Below, one piece after another: positions 25,535 through 34,543 of a stretch of 64,000 nt of DNA (its first letter is position 1; each line of letters begins with the position of its first letter). This DNA comes from Campylobacter gastrosuis (GTDB lineage: Bacteria > Campylobacterota > Campylobacteria > Campylobacterales > Campylobacteraceae). The position numbers and the translations under genes are program-made. Location of the stretch: contig NZ_JANURM010000002.1 of assembly GCF_030249845.1 (NCBI RefSeq), positions 248,001-312,000 on the forward strand, in the 5' to 3' direction. The notes under the pieces are model-generated. The model was not told the DNA's origin. It was given only the letters and a program-made list of their open reading frames with translations, and searched no databases.

Positions 25535-25990
25535 TTACTTATGATATGGGTGGTTTGCATTTATGCAAAGCCCTCTGAAAATTTGCTCAAAAAGCACGAG
25601 TTTAGCGACCTTGTGAGCCATTGTTAAAGAGCTTAGTTTTACCATTAAATCAGCCCTTTGTTTAAAATTCTCACTAAGCCCATAAGCTCCGCCGATAAAA
25701 AATGAAATTTGCGAATTATTCGCAAAAATTTTAGCAAATTCAAAGCTATCTAAATCCCTGCCACGCTCATCAAGCGCCACGCAAAAACCGCTCATCTTTG
25801 GCAAAAAGCTCTCATCATAAGCTCTGTAAGCCTCGTCCCTGCCCTTTGCCTGTGCTTTGGCGATTTTGTCATTAAAAATCACGTAATCGCCGATTTTTGC
25901 GTATTTTGATGACATTTTTAGATAATTTTTTATCTCATCATCAAAGGCGTCAGATTTTGATTTTTGAATACTAAACACTGAAATATCCAA
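25535..25990 (-). CDS. rlmH: 23S rRNA pseudouridine-1915 N3-methyltransferase RlmH
   Basis: SPOUT-class methyltransferase acting on helix 69 of 23S rRNA. The 151-residue protein contains [14 protein letters not shown] (about 105-118), the SAM-binding trefoil-knot glycine loop, and ends [19 protein letters not shown], the RlmH C-terminus with its conserved EQxYR/RG..I..NHPYH. Start at the ATG at 25990, 1 nt after accD ends. Normal length. Confidence 0.95.
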   Translation of the reverse strand: MDISVFSIQKSKSDAFDDEIKNYLKMSSKYAKIGDYVIFNDKIAKAQAKGRDEAYRAYDESFLPKMSGFCVALDERGRDLDSFEFAKIFANNSQISFFIGGAYGLSENFKQRADLMVKLSSLTMAHKVAKLVLFEQIFRGLCINANHPYHK

Positions 25991-25991
25991 G

Positions 25992-26843
25992 CTAAAATCT
26001 CTCGTTGTTATTAAGAATTTTTATCATATCAGCAATAAATTTCTTATGCTCATTTCGTGGCACGATAGCGTCAATTAGCCCGTGTTCTAGCAAAAATTCA
26101 GCCCTTTGAAAACCCTCTGGCAAGTCAGAGCCTATGGTCTGCTTTATCACGCGCTGTCCGGCAAAGCCGATTAATGCGCCCGGTTCAGCGATGATTATAT
26201 CGCCAAGCCACGCAAAAGAGGCGCTCACTCCGCCCATTGTCGGGTCTGTTAGCACCGAAATAAACGGCACTTTTGCCTCATCAAGCAGTTTTAGAGCAGC
26301 CGATGTTTTTGACATTTGCATTAGCGAAAATGTGCTCTCTTGCATTCTAGCACCGCCACTTGCACTTACTATTATTAATGGCTCTTTTTTATCAATGGCT
26401 CGTTTTATGGCTCGCACGATTTTTTCACCCTCAACCGAGGCTAAACTACCGCCCATAAAGGCAAAATCAAATACAACAAGCTGGATATTTTGCCCATCGC
26501 ATTTGCCCTCGCCAGAGATTACAGCGCTGCTTCTGCCGGTCTTTTCTTCACTCTCGCTGATACGCTTTTTATATGATTTTTTATCCACAAATTTTAGCGG
26601 ATCAACCGGTCTTAACTTAGCGTCAAGCTCAACAAAACTACCCTCATCACAGATTAAATTTATGCGGTCTTTTGGGCTTAATCTCATATGATAGCCACAT
26701 TTTGGGCAGACATTAGCACAAGTTTGTATCTCTTTATAATACATCAAAGCGTTGCAACTATCGCACTTTATCCAGTGGCTAGGTGCCTCATCAGGGTTTG
26801 GCTGGGTCTTTCTAACCTTTGAAAAAATATCAAGAAAACTCAT
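25992..26843 (-). CDS. accD: Acetyl-CoA carboxylase carboxyltransferase subunit beta
   Basis: Carboxyltransferase beta subunit for malonyl-CoA synthesis. The 283-residue protein begins with a zinc ribbon ([13 protein letters not shown] and [12 protein letters not shown], about 22-57) and continues with the crotonase-fold domain: [35 protein letters not shown] (about 157-168) and [16 protein letters not shown]. Length is normal. It has a nearly perfect promoter directly upstream and starts the operon accD-rlmH-dksA-like-membrane protein-dus-recO. Confidence 0.96.
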   Translation of the reverse strand: MSFLDIFSKVRKTQPNPDEAPSHWIKCDSCNALMYYKEIQTCANVCPKCGYHMRLSPKDRINLICDEGSFVELDAKLRPVDPLKFVDKKSYKKRISESEEKTGRSSAVISGEGKCDGQNIQLVVFDFAFMGGSLASVEGEKIVRAIKRAIDKKEPLIIVSASGGARMQESTFSLMQMSKTSAALKLLDEAKVPFISVLTDPTMGGVSASFAWLGDIIIAEPGALIGFAGQRVIKQTIGSDLPEGFQRAEFLLEHGLIDAIVPRNEHKKFIADMIKILNNNERF

Positions 26844-26872
26844 ATTTACAACCTATTTAAAAAAATTAGCCG

Positions 26873-26878
26873 ATTATA
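26873..26878 (-). promoter_or_regulatory. accD operon promoter (-10 TATAAT)
   Basis: On the minus strand, AAAAAAAGATATAATCG contains a perfect TATAAT behind an A-rich run, 12 nt downstream of the stop codon of the dynamin-like gene. Transcription should start near 26866, a leader of about 22 nt. A weak TAGG serves as ribosome site. Confidence 0.65.
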
Positions 26879-26889
26879 TCTTTTTTTGC

Positions 26890-28746
26890 TTAAAGATACG
26901 CCAAATTTTGGGCTTTTAAATCGCTAGAAATTTTTAAAATCTCGCTTTTTAACGCTTCGTTTTGGCTTAAAAACCAAGCGATTTTTTCTGTTTTTTGCGA
27001 TTTTAAATCCTTAAAACTAGCGTCTAATTCGCCTAAAATTTTGTTTAAAAACGAGCTATTTGCAAGCATTTCGTTCTCAAACTCATACAAATTTAGCGAT
27101 ATTAAAACCCGAGAGAAAATTTCATCGCCACTTGGGATAAAAAGCGAAAAGTAATTTGGGTCTTTTTCGTAGCTAATTTGGGCGTTTTTTATCTTGTCTT
27201 TTAAGAAATAAACTGCGATTTTTACGGCGTTTTCGTAATTTGTAACGACCTTTAAATTTAGCTTTTCAAAAAATAGTGAAATTTTTTGCTTTTTTTGTGA
27301 TTTTACACTCTCAAAATCACGCAAAAACAGCTCATAAACGCCACTTGCATAAGCTCTAAGATTTGCAAAATTCACGCTTGAACCGACGGCATTTTCTTTT
27401 CTGATATTTTCAAACTCGCTTTTATAAATCATAAAATCACGCTCTAAAACGGCGTAAATTTCATCAAAGGCGTTTAAAATTTCATCTTCTAAGAGCTTTA
27501 AATTTCGCCTGTAAATCCTAAAAATTTTGCTTAATCTCGTGTCGTTGTAGATGAGTTTTGAAAGAATTTCATCAACATCAAAATCCATCATCTCATACTC
27601 GTTTTTAATGAAAATTTCGCCACCAAAAAGCTGTTTTTTAGGCACAAAACGCACCTTTTTAACCGGCTTTAAACTGCCTGAAATTTCAGTGCTAATAAAC
27701 CTAGCAACCTCTTTAATTTCATTAAATGAAAGCTCAATTTTTAAGGCAAACTCGCTCTTAATTTGAGCGATTTTTTCATTTAAAATTTGTGCATTTTTAT
27801 CTAAAATTTCATCAGCCTTGCTAAAAATTTCGGCAAAAAATTCATACTCATTTTGCAAAATTTTAGCGATTTTTTCACAGCGATTTAACACAAACTTGTG
27901 CTTTTTATCATCACTTTTAAACTCATCTAAAATTTCAAAAATCGCACCAAAATTTGAAGCTCTAAACAGCTCATCATCGCCGTTATTTAGGGCAGTTAGA
28001 GCATTTTTTGCAGAGATTGCTACGATATGATTAAAAAACTTGTCGTAAGTGTTTTTTGCGTGATTTAGGGCGTTTTCTAGCTCATCTTTATTTAGCTTAT
28101 CCATTTGATTTAGCACACAAACTGCAAATTTTAAATCATCGTTTAAAAACTCATTTAAGCTTTTTAGCTCGCTAGCCCTAGCAGCGTTATCAATAAGGCT
28201 TAACCAAATCACACCACAAACGCTATTTAGGGCGTTTTTCGTGATATTTGTATCAGAAGCCGAGAGTGAGTTTAGCCCCGGTGTATCAACGAAATTTACG
28301 CTTTTTAAAATCTCATTTGGTGCATAAAGTGTAAGCGTCTTTACATCATCGCCAAAAATCCGCTGATCAACAAAATTTGCAATCTCTTTAATGTCAAGAC
28401 TTAACTCCCTGCCGTTTTCATAATCCACTCTAAGCGAGTAATTTGGGGCGTATTTTATGTAGGTAAGGCGAGATGTGACTGGCACGACGCCTGTTGGCAG
28501 GATATTTTTGCCTAAAATCGTGTTTAAAAACGTGGATTTACCGCTTGAAAACTGCCCGACAATGGCGACTAAAATCGGCTCTTTTATGACTAAATCCAGC
28601 CATTTTAGCTCATTTTCTAGCTCCACGCTTGGGTGAAATTTCGGCTCTAAAAGTGCGTTTTCATACGCCTTAAATCGCCCGTAAAAATCATCGCTAAAAA
28701 TTTTAAAATACCGCATTTTATAGGCGTTTATGAACTCATTAAGCAT
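26890..28746 (-). CDS. Dynamin-like GTPase, downstream member of the pair
   Basis: A 618-residue large GTPase of the bacterial dynamin-like class. G motifs: Walker A VGQFSSGKSTFLN (about 63-75), switch Thr in PVTSRLTYIKY, DTPGLNSL (about 153-160) and NQMDKL as G4 (about 212-217). Then follow long helical neck/stalk segments, with a hydrophobic or amphipathic stretch near 535-555 (FLIPSGDEIF region) as possible membrane-contact site. In C. jejuni two such proteins from adjacent genes (Cj0411/Cj0412) form a heterotetramer that tethers membranes. Overlaps its partner's stop by 8 nt. Role in DNA or membrane remodelling here is inferred by family. Confidence 0.9.
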   Translation of the reverse strand: MLNEFINAYKMRYFKIFSDDFYGRFKAYENALLEPKFHPSVELENELKWLDLVIKEPILVAIVGQFSSGKSTFLNTILGKNILPTGVVPVTSRLTYIKYAPNYSLRVDYENGRELSLDIKEIANFVDQRIFGDDVKTLTLYAPNEILKSVNFVDTPGLNSLSASDTNITKNALNSVCGVIWLSLIDNAARASELKSLNEFLNDDLKFAVCVLNQMDKLNKDELENALNHAKNTYDKFFNHIVAISAKNALTALNNGDDELFRASNFGAIFEILDEFKSDDKKHKFVLNRCEKIAKILQNEYEFFAEIFSKADEILDKNAQILNEKIAQIKSEFALKIELSFNEIKEVARFISTEISGSLKPVKKVRFVPKKQLFGGEIFIKNEYEMMDFDVDEILSKLIYNDTRLSKIFRIYRRNLKLLEDEILNAFDEIYAVLERDFMIYKSEFENIRKENAVGSSVNFANLRAYASGVYELFLRDFESVKSQKKQKISLFFEKLNLKVVTNYENAVKIAVYFLKDKIKNAQISYEKDPNYFSLFIPSGDEIFSRVLISLNLYEFENEMLANSSFLNKILGELDASFKDLKSQKTEKIAWFLSQNEALKSEILKISSDLKAQNLAYL

Positions 28747-30808
28747 TGTTTAACTCCAAAATTATCGCCTCTAAATCGGCTTTTGTTTGTGATAAATCTT
28801 TGATTTTTTGCGTAATCTCAAAATCGCTTTTATCTAGAAATTTCAGCTCATCATTTAGCCGTTTTTGCTCAATCTCATTTGCCGTTTTTTGAGCCAAAAC
28901 CAGCTCTTTTAGCTCCGCTTCAAAGCTGTTTTTTTCAAAATTTACTAAATTAAAAACTAATTTATCTATCTTTTCATCTTTTAAAAACTCATCAATTAAT
29001 GGCTGTGTGTTGTTAAAATTTTGAGCGACACTGGCTGAAATTTCATCGTAGTTTAGCTTTAAACCGCTATTTAAAAGATACTCGCCGACATTAAAAATTT
29101 TATCGTTTTTACTAAAATTAAGACCGCTAAATTTAAGCGACAAATTCTCTTTTACGAGCAAAATTTGCTTTAAAATTTCATTTCTATTTTGGCGGATTAA
29201 AGATAAAATTGCGTCATTTAAACCGCTCGAAACGATAAAGCTAAGCCTAGATTTACTAGGCGTTTGCCCTCTGTCTTTTGCGTAATTTATCTCGCTTAAA
29301 ATTCTATCATTTATCCCAGAAGTAATGGTTTTTAGCGATGATTTATAGCTTAAATTTAAAGAATTAATATCAATTTTACTAAACTCCTCATCTGCTGTTT
29401 TAAGCAAATTTTCAAGGCGATTTAAGAGTAAATTTTCACTATTTTTTAGCTCATTTAGGCGGTTTTCAAGCCCAAAACTCTCGCCTTTTAGGTTTAAAAT
29501 GCTATCTTTTACCTGCTCTAAAAACTGGCTAGAAATTAGCATTAACTCCTTTAAATAAGCCTGTGTGCTTAGCGTGGCTTTGGCTGAGTTTTTACCAAAA
29601 AGCGTTTCGTATAAATGTGCTTTAAAGCCCTTTATACCGCCGTCTTTGCCTTCAAAATAATCCTTTGAGCTAATTACAAAAATTTCAGCTTCTAGCTCAT
29701 CTTTTAATGATTTTTTAGTGTAGTTTAAGACCTCATTTAGCTCATCATTTGATAATAAATCAGCGTGAGTTAGGACGATTAAAAGCCTTGAAATGTGCGA
29801 ATTTGTAAGGGTTTTTTTAATAAACTCAAAGTCCTTAAAAGTAGCACTTTGGCTGACATTCATAAGATGAATTAGCAAATCAGCCTCGCTCATAAATCTA
29901 TCCACAAGCTCCTCTCTAAGCGTGATAGCATCATCAATGCCGGGCGTATCAACGATACAAATTCCATCTTTTAACAGCTCTAAATTCTCATAAATTTCAA
30001 CGCTTTTTACGATTTTTGCGACATCTGAACTAGCCGATGTGTAGTTTTTTAGCTCGTTTTTTTGGATTTTTATGCTCTTTGAGATGAGTGATGATAAAAT
30101 TTTATCTGGCTTGATTTTTAGAGCTTCAAGCTCATCTTTATCCCAAAAATTCACTCTTACAAAGGGGTTTTTATCATATTTTAGCATTGTTAGGCTAATC
30201 GTTTCAGGCACGTTTGATGAGCCTAAAATTTTCTCGCCCAAAAGTGCGTTTAAAAGCGTGGATTTACCGGCATTTATCACGCCAGTAACGGCTATGTTAA
30301 AGGTTAGATTATCTATTTTTTGCCTAGCCAAAATCGCTCTTTTTGCAAAATTTTCAGGTATGTTTAACGATAAAATTTTCTCATTTATGTAGTTTAATCT
30401 ATCTAGTTTTTGATGAAAAAAGTCGCTTAAATTTGCGTGATTTTGGGCGTCTTGCTCGTTTGATGATAAGAAGCTAAGAAAATCATTTATATTTTTAAAC
30501 TCATCAATGGATAAAATTTGCTCATTTTTTAGCAAATTTAAGGCATTTACTAGCCTTTGTTTTGAAATTTTAGCTTGTAAAATAGCATTGATTATGCCAA
30601 TTTGTGCCGTTTGGACGCTAAAAATATTTGCCTTTAAATTTAGGCTTTTTAAAATCGCCCTAAATTCGCTTAAAGCGATGAATCTATCGTAGTTTTTGGC
30701 GTTTGTAGCTAGGATTACGCTTAGGGCGTTTTCATCGCCAGTGATTATGGTTTTTTCATCTAAAACCGCCTTTTGATTACCCCAAAAATCATCTAAAAAT
30801 TTATCCAT
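28739..30808 (-). CDS. Dynamin-like GTPase, upstream member of the pair
   Basis: A 689-residue bacterial dynamin-like protein, preceded by a helical N-terminal domain (about 1-165) longer than in its partner. G motifs: Walker A TGVINAGKSTLLN (about 178-190), DTPGIDDA (about 290-297), LTHAD as the G4-type motif (about 349-353). The C-terminal half is a helical stalk, predicted coiled coil in about 440-480 and 640-680. It and its neighbour match the tandem CjDLP1/CjDLP2 pair by order, orientation and size. Not clearly linked to other genes here; a divergent promoter region separates it from phnA-like. Confidence 0.9.
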   Translation of the reverse strand: MDKFLDDFWGNQKAVLDEKTIITGDENALSVILATNAKNYDRFIALSEFRAILKSLNLKANIFSVQTAQIGIINAILQAKISKQRLVNALNLLKNEQILSIDEFKNINDFLSFLSSNEQDAQNHANLSDFFHQKLDRLNYINEKILSLNIPENFAKRAILARQKIDNLTFNIAVTGVINAGKSTLLNALLGEKILGSSNVPETISLTMLKYDKNPFVRVNFWDKDELEALKIKPDKILSSLISKSIKIQKNELKNYTSASSDVAKIVKSVEIYENLELLKDGICIVDTPGIDDAITLREELVDRFMSEADLLIHLMNVSQSATFKDFEFIKKTLTNSHISRLLIVLTHADLLSNDELNEVLNYTKKSLKDELEAEIFVISSKDYFEGKDGGIKGFKAHLYETLFGKNSAKATLSTQAYLKELMLISSQFLEQVKDSILNLKGESFGLENRLNELKNSENLLLNRLENLLKTADEEFSKIDINSLNLSYKSSLKTITSGINDRILSEINYAKDRGQTPSKSRLSFIVSSGLNDAILSLIRQNRNEILKQILLVKENLSLKFSGLNFSKNDKIFNVGEYLLNSGLKLNYDEISASVAQNFNNTQPLIDEFLKDEKIDKLVFNLVNFEKNSFEAELKELVLAQKTANEIEQKRLNDELKFLDKSDFEITQKIKDLSQTKADLEAIILELNNA

Positions 30809-30896
30809 AAATTACACTTTTATCTAAAATTTAGTCTAAATTTTAATATATTTTTACTTCTTTTATGATAAATTTAGCCCTTTTAAAGGGGTAAAA
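30809..30896. promoter_or_regulatory. Divergent promoter region between the dynamin-like operon and the PhnA-like gene
   Basis: On the plus strand TTTTATGATAAATTT (TATGAT near 30858-30863) is a plausible -10 for the PhnA-like gene, followed by AAAGGGG (SD) before the ATG at 30897. On the minus strand TTTTAGATAAAAGTG may serve the dynamin genes (ATG at 30808). Both are weak matches. Confidence 0.4.
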
Positions 30897-31106
30897 ATGG
30901 CAAAAGATTCAAACGGCAACGAGCTAAACAACGGCGATAACGTAACCTTAATCAAAGATTTAAAGGTAAAAGGTGCTGGTGCTACACTAAAACGTGGCAC
31001 TTTGGTAAAAAACATAAAGCTAACTAGCAAAGATAGCGAGATAGAGGGCAGGATTGATAAAATGGGCGTTATCGTTTTAAAAACCGAGTTTTTAAAGAAA
31101 GCCTAA
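30897..31106 (+). CDS. PhnA/YjdM-type small protein
   Basis: A 69-residue protein equal to the C-terminal domain of YjdM/PhnA: KDSNGNELNNGDNVTLIKDLKVKGAGATLKRGT-type beta barrel (SH3-like). Full YjdM adds an N-terminal zinc ribbon, absent here, but single-domain versions are common. Despite the historical PhnA name there is no evidence of phosphonate metabolism here. A good AAAGGGG ribosome site precedes the ATG. It ends against the convergent ABC ATPase gene. Confidence 0.85.
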   Translation: MAKDSNGNELNNGDNVTLIKDLKVKGAGATLKRGTLVKNIKLTSKDSEIEGRIDKMGVIVLKTEFLKKA

Positions 31107-31846
31107 ATATTATACTCAACCTCATCATCTACGCCGCTTAAAAGTCTAAAAATTTTGGCTTTTAGCTCAAAATAGCTTGGGTCTTTTGGGCTTAAATTTG
31201 GATTTTTAAGCGTCTGTATCACCACTCCATCATACAAAATCACGATTTTATCGGCTAAAATAAGTGCCTCATCAATGTCGTGGGTAACAAAAATCGTAGT
31301 CGTGTTTTTAAGCAAAATTTTTAGCATTTTTTGCAAATTCGCCCTTGTTATGGGATCAAGCGCGCTAAATGGCTCATCAAGGAGCAAAATTTCTGGATTT
31401 AACGACAACGCCCTAGCTATTGCCACACGCTGTTTTTGACCGCCTGAGAGCGAGTGAATGAAGCTATCTTTTTTATCCAAAAGTCCGACCATATCTAAAA
31501 ATTTCAAGGCTATCTCTTCACGCTCATTTTTATCTTTTACGCCGTAACACTTTAATGCTAATTTAATATTTTCAACCGCATTTAGCCACGGCATTAGCGA
31601 GTAGGTTTGCGTGATTATCTGCCTTGTTTTATCTAGTTTTAGCCTTTTTTTATAGGATTTTTTATCAACTAAAATCTCGCCACTTTCAAATTCAAGCGTA
31701 GCACTTAAAATATTTAAAAGCGTGCTTTTACCGCAACCAGAAGCACCAAGCAACACGCAAAATTCGCCGTTTTTAACAAAAAGATTTATATCTTTTAAAA
31801 CCTCAGTGTTTAAAAATTTCTTTCTTAAATTTCTAATCTCAATCAC
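31103..31846 (-). CDS. ABC transporter ATPase of the putative organosulfur importer (SsuB/TauB type)
   Basis: A 247-residue ABC ATPase: Walker A LLGASGCGKSTLLN (about 32-45), Q-loop QTYSLMPWLNA, signature LSGGQKQRVAIARALS (about 127-142), Walker B ILLLDEPFSALDP (about 147-159) and VTHDIDEAL switch. The 'MPWLNA' Q-loop and size resemble the nitrate/sulfonate/taurine group (SsuB/TauB/NrtD). Overlaps the permease gene by 4 nt. Its end meets the convergent PhnA-like gene, so no downstream spacer is present. Confidence 0.85.
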   Translation of the reverse strand: MIEIRNLRKKFLNTEVLKDINLFVKNGEFCVLLGASGCGKSTLLNILSATLEFESGEILVDKKSYKKRLKLDKTRQIITQTYSLMPWLNAVENIKLALKCYGVKDKNEREEIALKFLDMVGLLDKKDSFIHSLSGGQKQRVAIARALSLNPEILLLDEPFSALDPITRANLQKMLKILLKNTTTIFVTHDIDEALILADKIVILYDGVVIQTLKNPNLSPKDPSYFELKAKIFRLLSGVDDEVEYNI

Positions 31847-32568
31847 AGCCCAAACCTTTTACTAACCGATTTTTCAAACAGCTCAAAGACAAAATTTATG
31901 ATAACGCCTATCGCTCCGATAACCAAAATAACGCCTAAAACCATATCAAGTCTTAGCTGATTTCTAGCATCAATTATCAAATAGCCAAGTCCGCTTTGAG
32001 AGCCTAGCATTTCGCCGATGACTAGATTTATCCACGCAAGTGAGGCTGCGATTTTTATGCCACTAATTATGCTAAAAATGCTGTTTGGCACTATCACATA
32101 AGCGATGATTTGGGCTTTTGAGGCACCAAAACCCTTTGCGATATTTATTAGCTCGGTTGGAGTTTTTAAAATCGCACTCACGCTAAGCTGTAAGAGCGGG
32201 AAGAAAATGGCGTAGGCGATGATAAAAATAGTCGGCTTTGAGCCAATGCCAAATAAAATGATAATAAGCGGAGTGTAAGCAATGGGCGAAATGGGCTTTA
32301 AAAAGCCAAAAAGTGGAGCAAAAGCGGATAAAATTTTAGGACAAAGCCCAAAAAATATCCCCAAACTAATGGCAAAAAATAGCCCGATAAAAAGCCCTAA
32401 AAAGTAGTTATAAAGTGAGCTTAAAATGTCGTTTAAAAGTCCGCCATTTTCATAAAGCTCACTTAGTGCTAAAAGGCTATCTTTGGGGCTTGGCACAAGC
32501 TCACCACTAGATATTTGCCACAAAAAAATCGCCAAAATTAGCACTAAAATTTGAGATAAAATTTTCAT
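31843..32568 (-). CDS. ABC transporter permease (SsuC/TauC type)
   Basis: A 241-residue integral membrane protein with about six transmembrane helices, first helix at about 3-20 (SQILVLILAIFLWQI). The EAA-like cytoplasmic loop sits at about 145-180 (IAKGFGASKAQIIAYVIVPN... LAWINLVIGEM), typical of SsuC/TauC permeases. It would form the membrane pore of the importer. Overlaps the binding-protein gene and the ATPase gene by 4 nt each. Confidence 0.85.
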   Translation of the reverse strand: MKILSQILVLILAIFLWQISSGELVPSPKDSLLALSELYENGGLLNDILSSLYNYFLGLFIGLFFAISLGIFFGLCPKILSAFAPLFGFLKPISPIAYTPLIIILFGIGSKPTIFIIAYAIFFPLLQLSVSAILKTPTELINIAKGFGASKAQIIAYVIVPNSIFSIISGIKIAASLAWINLVIGEMLGSQSGLGYLIIDARNQLRLDMVLGVILVIGAIGVIINFVFELFEKSVSKRFGL

Positions 32569-33476
32569 AAAGCCAAATACTCGCTGATATTTAGGTTTTT
32601 TAGCTTTTGGCTGCCTAAATTTTTGCTAATTAGAAATTCTCTTAAATTCTCTAAATCCTGCAATTTCAGGCTTAAATCGCTATATGAAACGATATTTTTG
32701 CTCACAACATCGCTTAAAACGCTACTTTTTTGACCTATGATTTTTGAGGCTAAATTTACAGCTTCGCTTGGATTTGTCGTTAAAAAATTTGCTGCATTTT
32801 TAAATGCATTTAGTAAATCATCATAAAACGGCTCGTTTAAAATTTGTGAATTAAAATTTAACAAACAGCAAATATGATTTGGCAAAACATCCTTTGAAAA
32901 GAGTAAATTTTTGGCTCGTTTTGTATTTACAGCGATCTGTCCAAACGGCTCAGCCACGCAAAATGCGTCTATTGCACCACTTAAAAGAGCTGACGGCATT
33001 TCTGGTGGTGGTAGCTCAACGATTTTGGCTTTTATTTTATTTTCATTTATTATTTTATCAACCAAATAAAAATGTATGCTAAATTTTGAAGGCACGGCGA
33101 TGATTTTATCATTAAGCTCATTTACGCCCCCTATTTGGCTTCTTGCCACAAGTGCCGAGCCATTTTTGTGAGAGCTTAAAACGGCTTTGATATCAACGCC
33201 GTTTGCCCTTAACATAAGCCCAAGCGGGGCTAGTAAAAACGCCCCGTCTATCGCCCCAGCCCTTAGTGCTTCTGAAATTTCGCTCCAACTTGAAAATTTC
33301 AAAGGCACGATATTTACGCTTTTGCTAAACTCTTTTGCGATGATTAAAAGGTGGTCGCTAATGCTAAGATAGCCCACTTTTACGCCCTGTTTTAGGGTGT
33401 TTGCACTTAATAGGCTAGGAGATGAACAAAGCGCTAAAAATGAGCTAAAAATTTCAAGTGCCTTTCGCCTATGCAT
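32565..33476 (-). CDS. ABC transporter substrate-binding protein (NMT1/SsuA/NrtA-like)
   Basis: A 303-residue periplasmic binding protein. The open frame extends to 33536, but I choose the ATG at 33476, which gives a signal sequence (MHRRKALEIFSSFLALCSSP, with an RR pair that makes Tat export possible) and overlaps the preceding gene by only 8 nt. The mature protein shows the class fold: VGYLSISDHLLIIA, GAIDGAFLLAPLG and ELPPPEMPSALLSGAIDAFC, a pattern seen in nitrate/sulfonate-type binding proteins. The ligand is unknown; the flavoprotein next door suggests a sulfur compound. Confidence 0.8.
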   Translation of the reverse strand: MHRRKALEIFSSFLALCSSPSLLSANTLKQGVKVGYLSISDHLLIIAKEFSKSVNIVPLKFSSWSEISEALRAGAIDGAFLLAPLGLMLRANGVDIKAVLSSHKNGSALVARSQIGGVNELNDKIIAVPSKFSIHFYLVDKIINENKIKAKIVELPPPEMPSALLSGAIDAFCVAEPFGQIAVNTKRAKNLLFSKDVLPNHICCLLNFNSQILNEPFYDDLLNAFKNAANFLTTNPSEAVNLASKIIGQKSSVLSDVVSKNIVSYSDLSLKLQDLENLREFLISKNLGSQKLKNLNISEYLAL

Positions 33477-34533
33477 TTGACACCGCCAATCTACGCCAAC
33501 GACTAATGCAACCATTGCCGTTTTTAACCGCCTCAATCTCCTTATTTAGGTGCTTTATGCTTGGCGTTACGATTAGCACGAAGTTGCCCTCTCGCTGTAA
33601 TCTTTGCACCTTTGCGTCCTTAAAATAGCCCTTTGTGCCAGAAAATAGCACGGCAGCTGATGTGATTTTTTGCGTCAAAAGTGAGCCATTTAGGCGAATT
33701 TCAAGCACATCTTTTGGATTTGCGTTTTGGATATTTTTTGCTATATCTAAAATTTGCCCAAGTGCGCTCTCATACTCGGATTTTAGGCTCTCATAGCTAT
33801 ATGGCAGATACTTATTAATGTGTCCGTGGCTCTGATTTGAGCGGTTTATCTCATCAAGTGCCGAGCTAATGATCCCAGCCGCTATGCCTGTTTGAAGCAG
33901 GATAAATCCGGGCGTGATTTTACAAAGATAATCATAAATATCAGTGGCTAAAATATCGCTATCTGGCACGAAATAATCCCTTAAATTCACGCTCTTTGTC
34001 GCTGAGCCGTCAAGGGTTGCGTATTTTATGTGCTCGCTTAATTTCACACGCTCATCACAGCGGATTAATGCCATTATCGGATGCTCATCGCTTAAAGCAA
34101 TAGCTCCAAAATAATGTCCGCTTTGTATATTTGAAACCCACGGCAAAGTGCCATTTATCAGGTATCCGCCATTAGTTTTTGTCGCTTTAAGATGATTTTT
34201 TTCAATATCAACAAAGGCTTTCATTGGATTGCTTAGTGCCGTGCCACCTAAAATTTCGCCACTTTGAAGCTTGGCTAAAATTTCAGCCTTTAAAGGCTCA
34301 TTATCGCTATTTAAAACATACCAAATCAGTGCAAACTGGCACCAAACACAAAAGCCCGTAGTCCCGCACATATAAGACACCTTTGCTATGTTTTCTATCG
34401 CCTTTGATATGTCGTTTTTATCATTTAAGACCTTAAAAAAGCCCTGCTTTGCAAGGTCAGTGATGATATCTTTTGCGTATAAGCCCTGTGTGTCTATCTT
34501 TGCTGCTAACTTCTCTAACTTTTGTAGTGCCAT
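33469..34533 (-). CDS. Acyl-CoA-dehydrogenase-like flavoprotein (SfnB/DszC-type)
   Basis: A 354-residue protein with the acyl-CoA dehydrogenase fold: helical N-domain (about 1-95), beta domain (about 98-205, with GGTALSNPMKAF and GYLINGTLPWVSN) and C-terminal four-helix region (about 210-330). Relatives with this split of features include sulfur-compound monooxygenases and SfnB, induced under sulfate limitation. The usual acyl-CoA dehydrogenase catalytic Glu is not obvious, which would fit a monooxygenase. It follows the OsmC-like gene by 10 nt (good AAGGAG site) and precedes the ABC importer. Substrate is inferred from context only. It is 354 residues against about 390-410 for most relatives. 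Confidence 0.7.
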   Translation of the reverse strand: MALQKLEKLAAKIDTQGLYAKDIITDLAKQGFFKVLNDKNDISKAIENIAKVSYMCGTTGFCVWCQFALIWYVLNSDNEPLKAEILAKLQSGEILGGTALSNPMKAFVDIEKNHLKATKTNGGYLINGTLPWVSNIQSGHYFGAIALSDEHPIMALIRCDERVKLSEHIKYATLDGSATKSVNLRDYFVPDSDILATDIYDYLCKITPGFILLQTGIAAGIISSALDEINRSNQSHGHINKYLPYSYESLKSEYESALGQILDIAKNIQNANPKDVLEIRLNGSLLTQKITSAAVLFSGTKGYFKDAKVQRLQREGNFVLIVTPSIKHLNKEIEAVKNGNGCISRWRRLAVSNA

Positions 34534-34543
34534 TTTTTGCTCC

